64,000 nt of DNA from Methylophilus sp. 14 (GCF_015354345.1 NZ_JADKYS010000003.1:154856-218855); one strand, 5' to 3'. Shown: positions 24,049 to 33,718, counted from the stretch's first letter. The notes: a model not told the origin generated them from the letters alone. Numbers and translations are program-made.

Positions 24049-24729
24049 ATGCATATGTGGGTGATCAAGCTAGGGGGTAGCGTGACACACTACGACAGCC
24101 TGGTGCAATGGTTGCGCCTGGTTGTCCGTTGGGGCGATGGTAAGGTGATTATTGTGCCTGGCGGCGGCTTGTATGCCGATGCCGTTCGCGATTTTCAGCA
24201 GATGCGGGCAGCACACCCGGACGGCCATATTAATGACTCGCAGGCCCACGCACTGGCCATCTACGCCATGGATCAAATGGCGCGCAGCCTGGTAGCCATG
24301 GTGCCTGAACTTGCACTGGTGCGAAATCCACTCGAAATTGCAGAAAGCGGCTGGCAGCATCGCGGCCTGGTATGGCTGCCCAGCGAAATGGCTTTAAACA
24401 CCACGTTTGCCAATGAGCATGTGCTGGCCGAAAGTTGGGATGTGACCTCAGATAGTCTGTCTGCATGGCTGGCCTGGCAGCTGGAAGCGCAACATTTACT
24501 ACTGGTTAAATCAGACGACAGATTGTTAGAGACGCAGGGCAGTCTTGGTTTGCCAGCGTTGCAGGCCATGGGCATTGTGGACCAGGGATTATCAGGCTTG
24601 CTAGCCGGGGCTAAATTTCAGACCTATGTGGTGCACCAAAGCGAATATGCGCTGTTTGAGCAGGGCTTTGCGGGCAATGCATTAACGATGAACCTGTTAG
24701 CTGACTATTTGTTGCAACATCAGCCATAA
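24049..24729 (+). CDS. Amino acid kinase-family protein, probable MfnE-like kinase
   Basis: A 226-residue kinase of the aspartate/uridylate kinase fold: MWVIKLGGSV (Gly-rich phosphate loop), VIIVPGGGLYADAVRDFQ, HALAIYAMDQMA and LLLVKSDDRLL. In methanogens MfnE, of this family, phosphorylates the furan phosphate intermediate of methanofuran synthesis. Being last in this operon supports the same role here (inference). ATG 24055 has better Shine-Dalgarno spacing (GGGA, eight bases) than ATG 24049, so the first two residues may be absent. A weak imperfect hairpin without a T run (24738-24763) lies between its end and the convergent efflux operon. Confidence 0.8.
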   Translation: MHMWVIKLGGSVTHYDSLVQWLRLVVRWGDGKVIIVPGGGLYADAVRDFQQMRAAHPDGHINDSQAHALAIYAMDQMARSLVAMVPELALVRNPLEIAESGWQHRGLVWLPSEMALNTTFANEHVLAESWDVTSDSLSAWLAWQLEAQHLLLVKSDDRLLETQGSLGLPALQAMGIVDQGLSGLLAGAKFQTYVVHQSEYALFEQGFAGNALTMNLLADYLLQHQP

Positions 24730-24760
24730 ACTTGGTTTGACTGGCGGTTGATTCAGCCGG

Positions 24761-27700
24761 TCAGGACACAGGTGTATCGCTTTTCTCAAAACGGCCAAAG
24801 TGCAGCATGATGGTCGGCAAAATCAGCAGGTTAAGGATGGTAGAAGAGATCAGGCCGCCGACAATAATGGTCGCCATTGGCCCTTCAATTTCTCGCCCCG
24901 GCTCGCCGCTGCCAATCGCTAGCGGCAACAGCCCCAGCGCGGTCACCAGTGCCGTCATCAGTACGGACGGCAAGCGCTCAGAGGCGCCACGGATGCAGGT
25001 ATCCAGGTTCCATTCATAGCCTTCTACATCTACCAGGTGCTGAAAATGCGACACCATCATGATGGAGTTGCGCAGTGTGATACCGAACAGGGTCACAAAG
25101 CCTACCAGGGTGCCGACCGAAATCCAGCCGCCGGTAAAGAAAGTGGCGACGACACCGCCAATCAGTGCAAAGGGCAGGTTGGCGAAGGTGAGCATCAGGT
25201 TACGCAGGCGACCAAAAGCGATATACAGCATCAGGAAAATCGCCACGCCAGCCACCAGCGAGTGAATAATCAGGTCTTGCCGGGATTGTGCATTGGCCTC
25301 CGCTTCACCAGAGAATTCCAGGTAGTTGCCGCTGTTTAATTGCAGTTTTTTATGCAAGGTGCTACGGATGTCTTCAAGCAACAAGGCCTGGTCACGACCA
25401 GTAATATTCGCTGTGATGGTTTGAATGCGTTTGGCACCCGAGTGCAGAATCTTGGAGCGGCCGCCTTCTTGCGCGACATAGGCCACGTCGGACAGCTTTA
25501 GCATTTGGCCTTCGGGGTTAAAAATCGGGATATTACGCATGTCTGCAATGTCATCGCGTGAGGCATCATTGAGCAGCACGCTGACGCCGACAGAGCGGTT
25601 GCCCATAAACACGTGATTGACCGGTACGCCTTCATAACAGGCCTTGACCGTGTCTAACACGTCTACCGGTTGCAAGCCCCATAATGCCAGTTTTTCCTGC
25701 TTGAGGCGGATCACAATTTCTGGCGTTTCTGGTGGAGATTGCACCATGATATCGCGCACGCCGCGTATGCTCCCAAGCAGGTTGGCGACTTTCTGCGCAT
25801 CGCGGTCCAGCGCATCCAGATCCTGGCCAAAAATATTAATCACCAAGCCGGACGCATAACCGGAGATGGTTTCCTCAATACGCTCGGTTAAAAAGGTATT
25901 GATGGCAAAATTAGCACCAACAAAGCCTAACTCGGCTTTACCATCATCATCGTCATCTTCGGCTTCACCGGCGAGCTCTTCGCGAATGTCATGGTAAATA
26001 CGTGCCTGTTCTTTGCCGGACACTGTGCCGATTTCGACTTCAAATTCACTGTAATGTGTACCAAAGGTATCTGCTGCATTGGGTGCGCGGCCTATCCATT
26101 GCGCCACGCTTTTAACCCCCGGAATCTCCAGCAGCACTTTGGTGACCTGATTGCCCAGCTTGAGTGACTGTACTTCAGAGGTACCTGGCACCGTGGTCAT
26201 ATGCAGGATGTAATGGCCTTCGCGCAGGGCAGGGATAAACTGGCTTCTGAAGAGCGGCAGAATGGCCAGGCCGAGGGTAATGCAAATAAAGCTGGTCATG
26301 AGAATCATCTGGTAGCGATGCTCAATGTGATACAACAGTTTGACGTAGCGCTGTTTCAGCCAGCGCAAAACCGGCGAGTCTTCATTTTGTAACGGCGCGT
26401 TTGCCAGCAGGGCATAGCCAAGCGCCGGGGTCAGCGTGAGCGCAACCACTAGCGAGGCCAGGATGGCGGAAATATACGCGTATCCCAAGGGGGCAAATAG
26501 TTTACCGGCGACGCCCGACAAAGTGAGTAGCGGCAAGAATACCAGAGCCACAATAATAGTGGCATAGACCACCGAGCTACGCACTTCCATCGAGGCGCGG
26601 AATACAACCTGCGCTGCGGGCAGCGGTTGCGCCAGTAAGCGGTTTTCGCGCAGGCGGCGGAAAATGTTTTCCGTATCAATAATGGCATCGTCGACCACTT
26701 CGCCCAGGGCAATCGCCAGGCCGCCCAACACCATAATGTTGAGTCCAACGCCGTATTGGTAGAGCACGACAATAGCGGTGAGCAATGACAAGGGAATCGC
26801 CGTTGCCGAAATCACCGCCGTGCGCACGTTAAACAGGAATGCGAACAGCACCAGCACCACCAGAAACGAGCCGATTAAAATATCCGTGCGCAAACTGTGG
26901 ATGGCGGTTTCAATAAAGTTGGCCGGACGGAACAAGCCTTCGTGCAGGGTGACTTTTTGCGCAGTCAGGCTGGGTTTGATGTCCGCCAGTTTGCGCTCCA
27001 GCAACTTGGTCAGCGCATATACGTTGGCGCCCAACTGGCCTTGCACGGATAAATACACCGCAGGATGGCCATTGATGGCGGCTGCGCTGATAGAAGGCGC
27101 AGCACCCTCGGCCACTTCTGCCACATCGCTGATGCGGATAGTGCGGCCTAATTTACGCAAAAGCGTGATATTGGCTAATTGTTGCGGCGTTGTGGTCTGC
27201 CCCTGGCTATTGACGATAATGCGCTGGTTGTCGTTTTGAATATAGCCTGCACCACGCACGCCGGTGGCACGGCTGGCCGCATTGACCACATCCTGCACAT
27301 TCAATTGATATAGCATCAGTTTGCGCGGATCAATCTTGATCTGGAACTGGCGCACTTCGCCGCCATAGACATTAATATCTGCTACACCAGGAATCGCCAT
27401 CAAATGCGGCGTTAAATGCCAGTCGACCAAGGTACGCAGTTGCATCAGCGATAGTTTGTCCGAGGTGACGCCTATGCCCATGACCGTGCTGGCCGAGGAG
27501 GTGAGCGGAGTGATATTGGGCACAATGCCAGGCGGCAATTGGCTGCCCAGCATATTCAGGTGTTCGGCGACGATTTGCCGGTTACGGTAAATGTCTGACT
27601 TATCCTGAAAAATCACCGTGATAATCGACAGGCCGGGAATCGACTGCGAGCGCAGGCTTTTAATGCCGATGGCGCCTGAAATCACATTCTCAATCGGCTG

Positions 27701-27898
27701 CGTGACCAGTTTTTCAACCAGGCTGGCCGAGAGGCCGGGCGATTCGGTTTGGATGACGACCTGGGTTGGGGAAAACTCAGGAAAGACGTTTAAATCGCTT
27801 TGGGTGAGGCTGTAAGCACCATAAACAATGACCAGCAGGGCGAGCCCTATCATCACCCCATAAAAACGGATGGCAAACCTCACCAGTGCAGACATCAT
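24761..27898 (-). CDS. RND efflux permease, CzcA/CusA-like
   Basis: A 1045-residue inner-membrane pump powered by proton flow. The RND layout is plain: an N-terminal helix, a large periplasmic loop, helices 2-6 (from about 340), a second periplasmic loop and helices 8-12. Motif IALGEVVDDAIIDTENIFRR lies in transmembrane helix 4, where acidic residues carry protons. The protein is closest to the heavy-metal efflux group, but the exact CzcA (zinc/cobalt/cadmium) and CusA (copper/silver) signatures are not present, so the substrate is open. It is last in an operon with an adaptor and an outer-membrane channel. An acidic insert, EAEDDDDDGKAE, lies in the second periplasmic part. Confidence 0.9.
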   Translation of the reverse strand: MMSALVRFAIRFYGVMIGLALLVIVYGAYSLTQSDLNVFPEFSPTQVVIQTESPGLSASLVEKLVTQPIENVISGAIGIKSLRSQSIPGLSIITVIFQDKSDIYRNRQIVAEHLNMLGSQLPPGIVPNITPLTSSASTVMGIGVTSDKLSLMQLRTLVDWHLTPHLMAIPGVADINVYGGEVRQFQIKIDPRKLMLYQLNVQDVVNAASRATGVRGAGYIQNDNQRIIVNSQGQTTTPQQLANITLLRKLGRTIRISDVAEVAEGAAPSISAAAINGHPAVYLSVQGQLGANVYALTKLLERKLADIKPSLTAQKVTLHEGLFRPANFIETAIHSLRTDILIGSFLVVLVLFAFLFNVRTAVISATAIPLSLLTAIVVLYQYGVGLNIMVLGGLAIALGEVVDDAIIDTENIFRRLRENRLLAQPLPAAQVVFRASMEVRSSVVYATIIVALVFLPLLTLSGVAGKLFAPLGYAYISAILASLVVALTLTPALGYALLANAPLQNEDSPVLRWLKQRYVKLLYHIEHRYQMILMTSFICITLGLAILPLFRSQFIPALREGHYILHMTTVPGTSEVQSLKLGNQVTKVLLEIPGVKSVAQWIGRAPNAADTFGTHYSEFEVEIGTVSGKEQARIYHDIREELAGEAEDDDDDGKAELGFVGANFAINTFLTERIEETISGYASGLVINIFGQDLDALDRDAQKVANLLGSIRGVRDIMVQSPPETPEIVIRLKQEKLALWGLQPVDVLDTVKACYEGVPVNHVFMGNRSVGVSVLLNDASRDDIADMRNIPIFNPEGQMLKLSDVAYVAQEGGRSKILHSGAKRIQTITANITGRDQALLLEDIRSTLHKKLQLNSGNYLEFSGEAEANAQSRQDLIIHSLVAGVAIFLMLYIAFGRLRNLMLTFANLPFALIGGVVATFFTGGWISVGTLVGFVTLFGITLRNSIMMVSHFQHLVDVEGYEWNLDTCIRGASERLPSVLMTALVTALGLLPLAIGSGEPGREIEGPMATIIVGGLISSTILNLLILPTIMLHFGRFEKSDTPVS

Positions 27899-27934
27899 AT
27901 TGGCTGCCCTCTGTGATGATTCAGCGTTTGCAGA

Positions 27935-28999
27935 TTAATCCTCATTTTCGTTTTTAATCTGGAACTTGAATTCTTCTGACAGCAATAATTGCGCGCCGCG
28001 GGTCACGACTTCGGTGCCTGGCGCGATGCTGTTATCAAACCAACCGTTATCCAGCTCAATATCAGAAGCCACAGGTTTGCGCAAAAAGGTATCTGGTTTG
28101 GTTTTAACGTAAATCCAGGCCATGCCGCCGTGCCAGGCAATCGCCTGGTTAGGCACGATGACGCCTTTCATGGTGGCTGACGAGGATTGCGCGGGGACGA
28201 CGTTGACACGCATGCCCACGCGCAAAAAGTCTGCCGGTGCGCTATAGAAGTAAGTTTTACCAATATTGCTGATATCTGTCTGTATCGACTGCGACACGTA
28301 GTCAGCCTTAATCGGCGAGATTTCATCCTGGATGGGCGAAATATACAGACTGGAGTTACCTTCAGGCGCCTTGAAGTTGAGCGGGAAGCTGACCTGGACT
28401 AATACCTGCTTTTGCATCAGCAAATCATGCAACGGACCGGGGGCCGGGTGCTGAGTGACCAGCATGGCCAGTGGTTGTCCCCATTGCGCAATAATGGTGT
28501 CCGTGAGGGCTTTGAGTTGTGATTGCGTGGTTTTAATCTGGGTCTGGTCGTTAATGACTAATGCCTGTGCTTCCTGCACAGCCTTATCCGAGACGTTTTT
28601 ATCGTCCTCATTCAGGTGCTTATAGCGTTGGTATTGCAATTGATGGTTAGGCAACACACTTTCAGCCAGTGCCAGTTGTGATTTGAGCAATTGATATTGG
28701 CTGTTGTAGTCGACCAGGGTTTGAATCGAAATGACCGAGCCCAACACCTTGATATTGCCGTGATAATCGTATGGCTGTAACGGTTGTACGCTGATACCGC
28801 TGTTTTGTTGTGTGGCCAGGTTGAGTTGCACGACTTGCAGGCCGTTTTGTTCCGTTACGCGTACCGGGCCTTCAATTTCTTCTTCGCTATCATCTTGGAT
28901 GGATTCATATTCATCACGGCCAACAAACACAATGGCCCAAATCAGGATCACAATTAAAATAATCTGGGCCCCGATAATCCAGAGTGCTTTTTTATTCAT
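27935..28999 (-). CDS. Efflux RND periplasmic adaptor subunit
   Basis: A 354-residue membrane-fusion protein linking the RND pump to the outer-membrane channel. One N-terminal membrane helix (IILIVILIWAIVFV) is followed by an acidic linker, a lipoyl/hairpin region (about 80-180, with SQYQLLKSQLALAESVLPNH) and beta-barrel domains. The beta-barrel ends in a motif like RVGMRVNVVPAQ and a C-terminal PGTEVVTRGAQLLLSEEFK. Its ATG overlaps the stop of the channel gene (ATGA), and the pump gene starts 36 bases after its end. No His- or Met-rich metal site is obvious. Confidence 0.88.
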   Translation of the reverse strand: MNKKALWIIGAQIILIVILIWAIVFVGRDEYESIQDDSEEEIEGPVRVTEQNGLQVVQLNLATQQNSGISVQPLQPYDYHGNIKVLGSVISIQTLVDYNSQYQLLKSQLALAESVLPNHQLQYQRYKHLNEDDKNVSDKAVQEAQALVINDQTQIKTTQSQLKALTDTIIAQWGQPLAMLVTQHPAPGPLHDLLMQKQVLVQVSFPLNFKAPEGNSSLYISPIQDEISPIKADYVSQSIQTDISNIGKTYFYSAPADFLRVGMRVNVVPAQSSSATMKGVIVPNQAIAWHGGMAWIYVKTKPDTFLRKPVASDIELDNGWFDNSIAPGTEVVTRGAQLLLSEEFKFQIKNENED

Positions 29000-30414
29000 T
29001 TTGCTGGCGCCTCTTGCTGCTGGTTGGCAAAAGTCGTTGCACGCTGCGAGAGTGCAATCGGCTTTTGCATCACATTTTCAATCTCTTGCAATGCGCGCAT
29101 GACATTGGCCTGTTGCGTAATCAGGCGCTGCTGCGCGCTATAAAACTGGATTTCGGTTTGCAGGTATTCGGTTTTGTCGATCAGGCCTTGATGCCACTGG
29201 TTTTCCAACTGCGCTTTGCGGCGAGATTGCTGTTCATATTCGTGCGTCAACGTCACCAGCAGGTTGGCAGAATCACGATACTTGATAAAAGACTGCTCAG
29301 ACAGCTGGATGACCTGATGTTGCAGGGCGTAAAAACGCACCGCTTCATTTTGTCGTACTTGCTCGGCATGCGCCCATAAGTCAGAAGATTTATTGAGCAG
29401 GTTAAGCATGGAGCCTATGCCCAAAGACCAGATTTTGTCGCCATACTCATAAATCATGCCCGGGTTAAGCGATAAGTCGGGGTAACGCTTGGCCATTTCC
29501 AGCCTGAGTTGCGATTCGGCCTTGGCATATTGTGCGAGGCCACGCTGGATATCCATACGGTTGGTTAATGCCGTGTTCTGGATGGTGGGCGCATCTGCAT
29601 ACGCTTGTGATTGTGCAAATCTCGCCTTCAATATCTGTGATAACGGAATCGGGGCGATATTCAGAGGCAAGTTGTGCTGTTCGGTCAGGCCAGCATCATG
29701 CAGGATTTTTTGCTCGGTTTGCCTGATCTGCAAGGTCAGTTGCTGTAATTGCCATGCGGATTGGTCATGCTGCAGTCGGATAGGTAGCACATCTGATTTG
29801 CCTGCCACCCCATAATCAAGCCGCTTCTGGTAGGCAGCGAGTAAGGTCTGTTGGGCTTTTTGCAACCTGCTCAGGCTGCCTTGCATTGCCTGTTGTTCGG
29901 CCAGCAGAATCAGGTCTAGGCTAAGTTGCTGGCGCAGGGTCCAGGCAGTTTCCGAGACTAGTATCTTTGCAATATCAGCCTGATATTGAGCAATATCGAT
30001 ATTAATCTGCCGCTTGTTGGCGGTAATCACCGGAATATCGACCTGTAAACCGTAAGACCAGGGATTAATGTCGCCATTGGCGCGGTTGCTGTGTGATAGC
30101 TGGCCATTCAGGCCGACTTGGGGGCGCAACCCGGCGCTGGTAATGCCTGCCAGTGCCACGGCATAGTCAGACTTGGCCACTTTAAGGGCAGGGTGGAAAT
30201 AGAGTGCCGACAGTGTCAGACTATCCAGGTCCCAGGCATCAATGGGCCAAGGTGTTTGCGGTGACTGTATGGCAACAAAGGTTTTAAAGCCATCTGCAGC
30301 AGGCGTTGCTTGCTGGATGGTGTCAATATTCTGTTGCTGCGGAATAGGTTTGGCCTGAAAGGCGATGCCGCAGGCTGTTAATAACAGCGGTGAGAGGTAA
30401 GCGAGCAGACGCAT
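28996..30414 (-). CDS. Outer-membrane efflux channel, TolC/CzcC family lipoprotein
   Basis: A 472-residue channel protein of the tripartite pump. I start at ATG 30414 because it gives a proper lipoprotein signal (MRLLAYLSPLLLTAC, lipobox LTAC); an upstream GTG at 30441 is less likely. Two outer-membrane efflux repeats follow, each with long helices, for example QQLSLDLILLAEQQAMQGS and residues 380-440, rich in Gln and Ala. It is the second gene in the minus-strand operon, after a small protein gene and before the adaptor. Confidence 0.88.
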   Translation of the reverse strand: MRLLAYLSPLLLTACGIAFQAKPIPQQQNIDTIQQATPAADGFKTFVAIQSPQTPWPIDAWDLDSLTLSALYFHPALKVAKSDYAVALAGITSAGLRPQVGLNGQLSHSNRANGDINPWSYGLQVDIPVITANKRQINIDIAQYQADIAKILVSETAWTLRQQLSLDLILLAEQQAMQGSLSRLQKAQQTLLAAYQKRLDYGVAGKSDVLPIRLQHDQSAWQLQQLTLQIRQTEQKILHDAGLTEQHNLPLNIAPIPLSQILKARFAQSQAYADAPTIQNTALTNRMDIQRGLAQYAKAESQLRLEMAKRYPDLSLNPGMIYEYGDKIWSLGIGSMLNLLNKSSDLWAHAEQVRQNEAVRFYALQHQVIQLSEQSFIKYRDSANLLVTLTHEYEQQSRRKAQLENQWHQGLIDKTEYLQTEIQFYSAQQRLITQQANVMRALQEIENVMQKPIALSQRATTFANQQQEAPAK

Positions 30415-30458
30415 GGCGCTTGCAGGGCTGGCGTCAAACACCAGCGCCCGGTGTACAT

Positions 30459-30695
30459 TTACTCGACAATGGTCGCGTGGGCGGCATCCAGCGCGTCTTG
30501 CAAGAGTTCTTCTGGTAGCTGGTTGATTGTCGTTGCCAGCAAATCGGCTGCCTCGACGGTGCGGATAGGCAGGTCGGCAGTATTAAGTTCTGCGATTAAA
30601 CCGGCAGCCACGCCAGTAATCTTGAGCAAAATTTCACGCTCGCGCATTAAAAGCTCAAGCTCGGCTCTAAGCATGTTTTCTTCGGCTGAATGCAT
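30459..30695 (-). CDS. Small protein heading the efflux operon, function unknown
   Basis: A 78-residue cytosolic protein with no family I recognise. I choose ATG 30695, preceded by GGGACAGG; a longer form from 30713 has no ribosome-binding site. The sequence is mostly helical: an acidic N-terminal helix (MHSAEENMLRAELELLMRER), then a Leu/Ala-rich part with TADLPIRTVEAADLLATTIN and an acidic tail. There are no membrane helices, cysteines or histidine clusters. It ends 44 bases before the TolC-like channel gene on the same strand, so it is probably cotranscribed and may be a regulator or accessory of the pump (inference). Confidence 0.65.
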   Translation of the reverse strand: MHSAEENMLRAELELLMREREILLKITGVAAGLIAELNTADLPIRTVEAADLLATTINQLPEELLQDALDAAHATIVE

Positions 30696-30807
30696 ATCCT
30701 GTCCCATCAACAACTTATTCTATGATATTTAATCCAGCATCTTGCAGTTGAACGCCTGGCTTGTCAATGTGAACGCCATAAGTTTGTGGGATAGGCCAGA
30801 AATGGGC

Positions 30808-30813
30808 TATAAT
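30808..30813 (+). promoter_or_regulatory. -10 element of tRNA-Leu promoter
   Basis: Perfect TATAAT 29 bases before the tRNA; the -35 region (TTGTGG, 30784-30789, 18-base spacer) is weak. Confidence 0.6.
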
Positions 30814-30842
30814 AGCGAATTGTCGGTGTTGGCTGGCAAGAT

Positions 30843-30927
30843 GCGAAAGTGGCGGAATTGGTAGACGCACTGGATTTAGGTTCCAGCGCCGCGAGGCGTG
30901 AGAGTTCGAGTCTCTCCTTTCGCACCA
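30843..30927 (+). tRNA. tRNA-Leu (anticodon TAG)
   Basis: 85 bases including an encoded CCA. The acceptor stem GCGAAAG/CTTTCGC is perfect; anticodon stem CTGGA/TCCAG holds loop TTTAGGT, so the anticodon is TAG. A long variable arm is present, as in class II tRNAs. Confidence 0.96.
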
Positions 30928-30962
30928 CCTGATATAACCAGGTGGAGTATGAACGAAATAAC

Positions 30963-30995
30963 AGGCTTCCGTTGCAGGAGGCCTTTATTGTTTTT
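30963..30995 (+). terminator. Terminator after tRNA-Leu
   Basis: Stem AGGCTTCC/GGAGGCCT (one G-T pair), six-base loop, then a T-rich tract. A second hairpin (30925-30945) covers the CCA end and may help 3' processing. Confidence 0.8.
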
Positions 30996-31052
30996 AGCGA
31001 TGGATAACAAGGGATAGCGAGCCGCTGGATGGCTGGCAGAAAGAGATTACAT

Positions 31053-31427
31053 ATGAATATCGTACAAACACCGAATGCACCCGCTGCAATTGGCCCTTAT
31101 GCACAAGGGGTTGTGGTTGGTAATATCCTGTATACCTCAGGCCAGATTGCATTGCGCCCGGACGGTAGCCTGAACGATGGTGACATTGTGGTGCAAACCC
31201 GCCAGGTGCTGGCTAACCTGCAAGCGATTATTGAAGCCGCAGGCGGCAGTTTGCAGCAAGTGGTCAAAACCACTGTGTTTCTTAAAAACCTGGATGACTT
31301 TGCGGCGATGAACCAGATTTACGCTGAAGCATTTGTGGCGCACACGCCTGCACGCTCTACTGTGCAAGTGGCCAAGTTGCCACGTGATGTACTGGTAGAA
31401 ATTGAAGCGATTGTTGCTTTAAATTAA
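31053..31427 (+). CDS. ridA: RidA/YjgF family enamine/imine deaminase
   Basis: A 124-residue cytoplasmic protein that hydrolyses reactive enamines and imines left by pyridoxal-phosphate enzymes such as threonine dehydratase. The family pattern is complete: AIGPYAQGV, LYTSGQI, VVKTTVFLKNLDDF, and the substrate-binding Arg in TPARSTVQVAKLPRDVLVEIEAIV. ATG 31053 gives the family start; ribosome-binding sequence is weak (AGAGA). It stands alone between tRNA-Leu and tig. Confidence 0.95.
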   Translation: MNIVQTPNAPAAIGPYAQGVVVGNILYTSGQIALRPDGSLNDGDIVVQTRQVLANLQAIIEAAGGSLQQVVKTTVFLKNLDDFAAMNQIYAEAFVAHTPARSTVQVAKLPRDVLVEIEAIVALN

Positions 31428-31729
31428 TGTGCACAGCTGGCGCTTGAAGTCTGTCTTTCTGGCGTCATATTGATTTTAAACACGGGCTTTTTTGTCAGCT
31501 TCTATTGATTCATAGAAGGTAAGTGATACGCTAGCTGCGTAGGCATGGTCTTGAAGTTTATTTCAATTGAGAGTTGTGTTATATTTTTAGGCTCTTTTTT
31601 CATGATTTGATCACTATTTAAACGCTTTAGAGTGTGATCAGGTTGTGTTTAAGCAATTATTAAGGCGCACAAGCGTGCGTCTACTTACATAACCCATCGT
31701 TTTAAAACGATTTTTACAGGAAGTTCAGC
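31428..31729. other. Intergenic region before tig
   Basis: 302 AT-rich bases with no gene. It probably holds the tig promoter (candidate -10 TATATT near 31580) and the ridA terminator, but I see no strong consensus element or recognised RNA motif. Confidence 0.5.
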
Positions 31730-33040
31730 ATGGCAGCAGTATCTGTTGAAACAGTCAGCAACTTGGAACGTCGCATGACTATCAAAGTCCCTTTGGCTCC
31801 GCTGGAAGGGCAAATCAGACAACGTTTACAGCAAATTTCTCGTACGGCCAAATTTTCTGGTTTCCGTCCGGGCAAAGCGCCTATCGGCCTGGTGAATCAG
31901 CACTATGGTGACCAGGTGCGTGACGAAGTGTACTCCAAGGCGGTTGAGACCAGCTTCGGTGATGCTGTTGAGCAAAACAAGCTGCGCGTGGCTGGCTTCC
32001 CGAATATTGAACATCTGCCATTTAAAGATGCGGCGGAAGAATTTGAATACATTGCGACTTTCGAAATTTTCCCGGAAGTGGCCGTTGGTGACCTGAGCAA
32101 GGTGAAGATCGAGCGTCCGGCACTGGAATTGTCCGATGCTGACGTAGAGAAAACCCTGGACGTGTTGGTCAAACAGCGCGTGAGCTATGAGCCTGTGAAG
32201 CGCGCTTCTAAAAAAGCGGATCGCATTAACATCACATTGACCGCATCTATCGATGGTCAACAGGTTGAAAGCACGGGCGACCGTGGTATCGATCTGGTTA
32301 TTGGTGAGCCTGGCCGTGTCAAAGAGTTTGATGATGCCTTGGTTGGCGGTAAGGCCGGTGCCGAGAAATCCTTCGACATTACTTATCCAGCAGATCACAA
32401 TCCTGCGCAATTGGCAGGTAAAACAGTGACTTATGACGTGAAGTTCGTGTCTGTTTCACAACCGGTTTACCCTGAAATCGACGCTGAGTTTGCTAAAAAC
32501 CTGGGCGTGGAAGATGGTAACCTCGACACCATGAAGTCTGAGATCAAACAAAGCCTGGAGCAAGAAGTCGACAAGCGCATCAAAGCACGTGTCAAAGAGT
32601 CTGTATTCCAGGCCCTGGTGGATGAAACCAGCTTCGAATTGCCAAAAGCGATTGTTTCTGCTGAAACCAACCGCCTGATGCAAGTGGCAGCACAAAACCT
32701 GCGCCAGCGTGGGGTTGACCCAGCGCAAGTGCCGATGGAGCCCTCTGTGTTTGAAACACAGGCGCAACGTAACGCCAAATTGCGTTTGATATTGACTGAG
32801 TTGGTGAATAGCAATAACTTGCAAGCAACGGCGGATCAAGTGCGTGCCATGGTAGACAGTTTTGCGCAAAGCTTCGAGAAGCCTGACGAGCTGGTGAGCT
32901 GGTACTATGCAGATGTCAAACGTCTGGACGAGCCTGCAGCCTTGGCAACAGAAGAGAACGTAGTGGCTTGGGTGCTGGATAAAGCCAAAGTCACTAACAA
33001 GAAAATTAAATTTGATGAATTGATGATGGCAGGTGCTTAA
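31730..33040 (+). CDS. tig: Trigger factor, ribosome-associated chaperone
   Basis: A 436-residue chaperone that binds nascent chains at the ribosome exit tunnel and has prolyl isomerase activity. The ribosome-binding tail signature is FSGFRPGKAPIGLV (about 44-57), followed by a FKBP-type domain (about 155-245) and a helical chaperone domain. AGGAAGT lies upstream of the ATG. It is the first of the tig-clpP-clpX-lon run, a conserved proteobacterial order; clpP starts three bases after its stop. Confidence 0.97.
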   Translation: MAAVSVETVSNLERRMTIKVPLAPLEGQIRQRLQQISRTAKFSGFRPGKAPIGLVNQHYGDQVRDEVYSKAVETSFGDAVEQNKLRVAGFPNIEHLPFKDAAEEFEYIATFEIFPEVAVGDLSKVKIERPALELSDADVEKTLDVLVKQRVSYEPVKRASKKADRINITLTASIDGQQVESTGDRGIDLVIGEPGRVKEFDDALVGGKAGAEKSFDITYPADHNPAQLAGKTVTYDVKFVSVSQPVYPEIDAEFAKNLGVEDGNLDTMKSEIKQSLEQEVDKRIKARVKESVFQALVDETSFELPKAIVSAETNRLMQVAAQNLRQRGVDPAQVPMEPSVFETQAQRNAKLRLILTELVNSNNLQATADQVRAMVDSFAQSFEKPDELVSWYYADVKRLDEPAALATEENVVAWVLDKAKVTNKKIKFDELMMAGA

Positions 33041-33043
33041 ACC

Positions 33044-33691
33044 ATGAATTATATGAACGCGAACGAGGGCATGATGCAACAAAGAATGGAGCCGCAAGGG
33101 CTTGGCTATATCCCAATGGTCATCGAGCAAAGTGGCCGCGGTGAGCGTTCGTATGACATCTATTCACGACTACTCAAAGAGCGCGTCATTTTCCTGGTCG
33201 GCCCTGTCAACGACATGACGGCCAACCTGGTGGTGGCGCAGCTGTTGTTCCTTGAGGCAGAAAATCCGGACAAGGATATTTCCTTGTACATCAACTCTCC
33301 AGGTGGTTCTGTGACTGCCGGGATGTCGATTTACGACACCATGCAGTTTATCAAGCCAGATGTCAGTACCTTGTGTATTGGTCAGGCTGCCAGCATGGGC
33401 GCATTTCTGCTGACTGCAGGCGCCAAAGGCAAGCGTTTCTGCCTGCCTAACTCGCGAGTCATGATTCACCAGCCACTGGGCGGTTTCCAGGGCCAGGCTT
33501 CAGACATCGAGATTCATGCCAAGGAAATCTTATACTTGAAAGACAAGTTGAATGGCATTATGGCGCATCATACTGGCCAAAAAATTGAAACTATTGCCAA
33601 CGATACCGATCGTGACAATTTTATGAGTGCTGACGCTGCCAAGGCTTATGGCCTGGTAGACCAGGTGATTGCCGCACGTAGCGCTGTTTAA
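33044..33691 (+). CDS. clpP: ATP-dependent Clp protease proteolytic subunit
   Basis: A 215-residue serine protease that forms a 14-subunit chamber and degrades proteins fed to it by ClpX or ClpA. Catalytic Ser117 (GQAASMGAF) and His142 (MIHQPLGG) are in place, and the expected Asp lies later. The N-terminal extension before [20 protein letters not shown] includes a propeptide that is normally removed; several ATGs there leave the exact start uncertain. It follows tig by three bases and precedes clpX by 27. Confidence 0.97.
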   Translation: MNYMNANEGMMQQRMEPQGLGYIPMVIEQSGRGERSYDIYSRLLKERVIFLVGPVNDMTANLVVAQLLFLEAENPDKDISLYINSPGGSVTAGMSIYDTMQFIKPDVSTLCIGQAASMGAFLLTAGAKGKRFCLPNSRVMIHQPLGGFQGQASDIEIHAKEILYLKDKLNGIMAHHTGQKIETIANDTDRDNFMSADAAKAYGLVDQVIAARSAV

Positions 33692-33718
33692 TCAGCGAGC
33701 AAACCGCAGGGGAATAGC

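Noticed and set aside
24738-24763. Terminator between the cofactor operon and the RND pump
   Set aside because: The stem TGACTGGC/GCCGGTCA is imperfect and has no T run on either strand, so it is not listed as a terminator.
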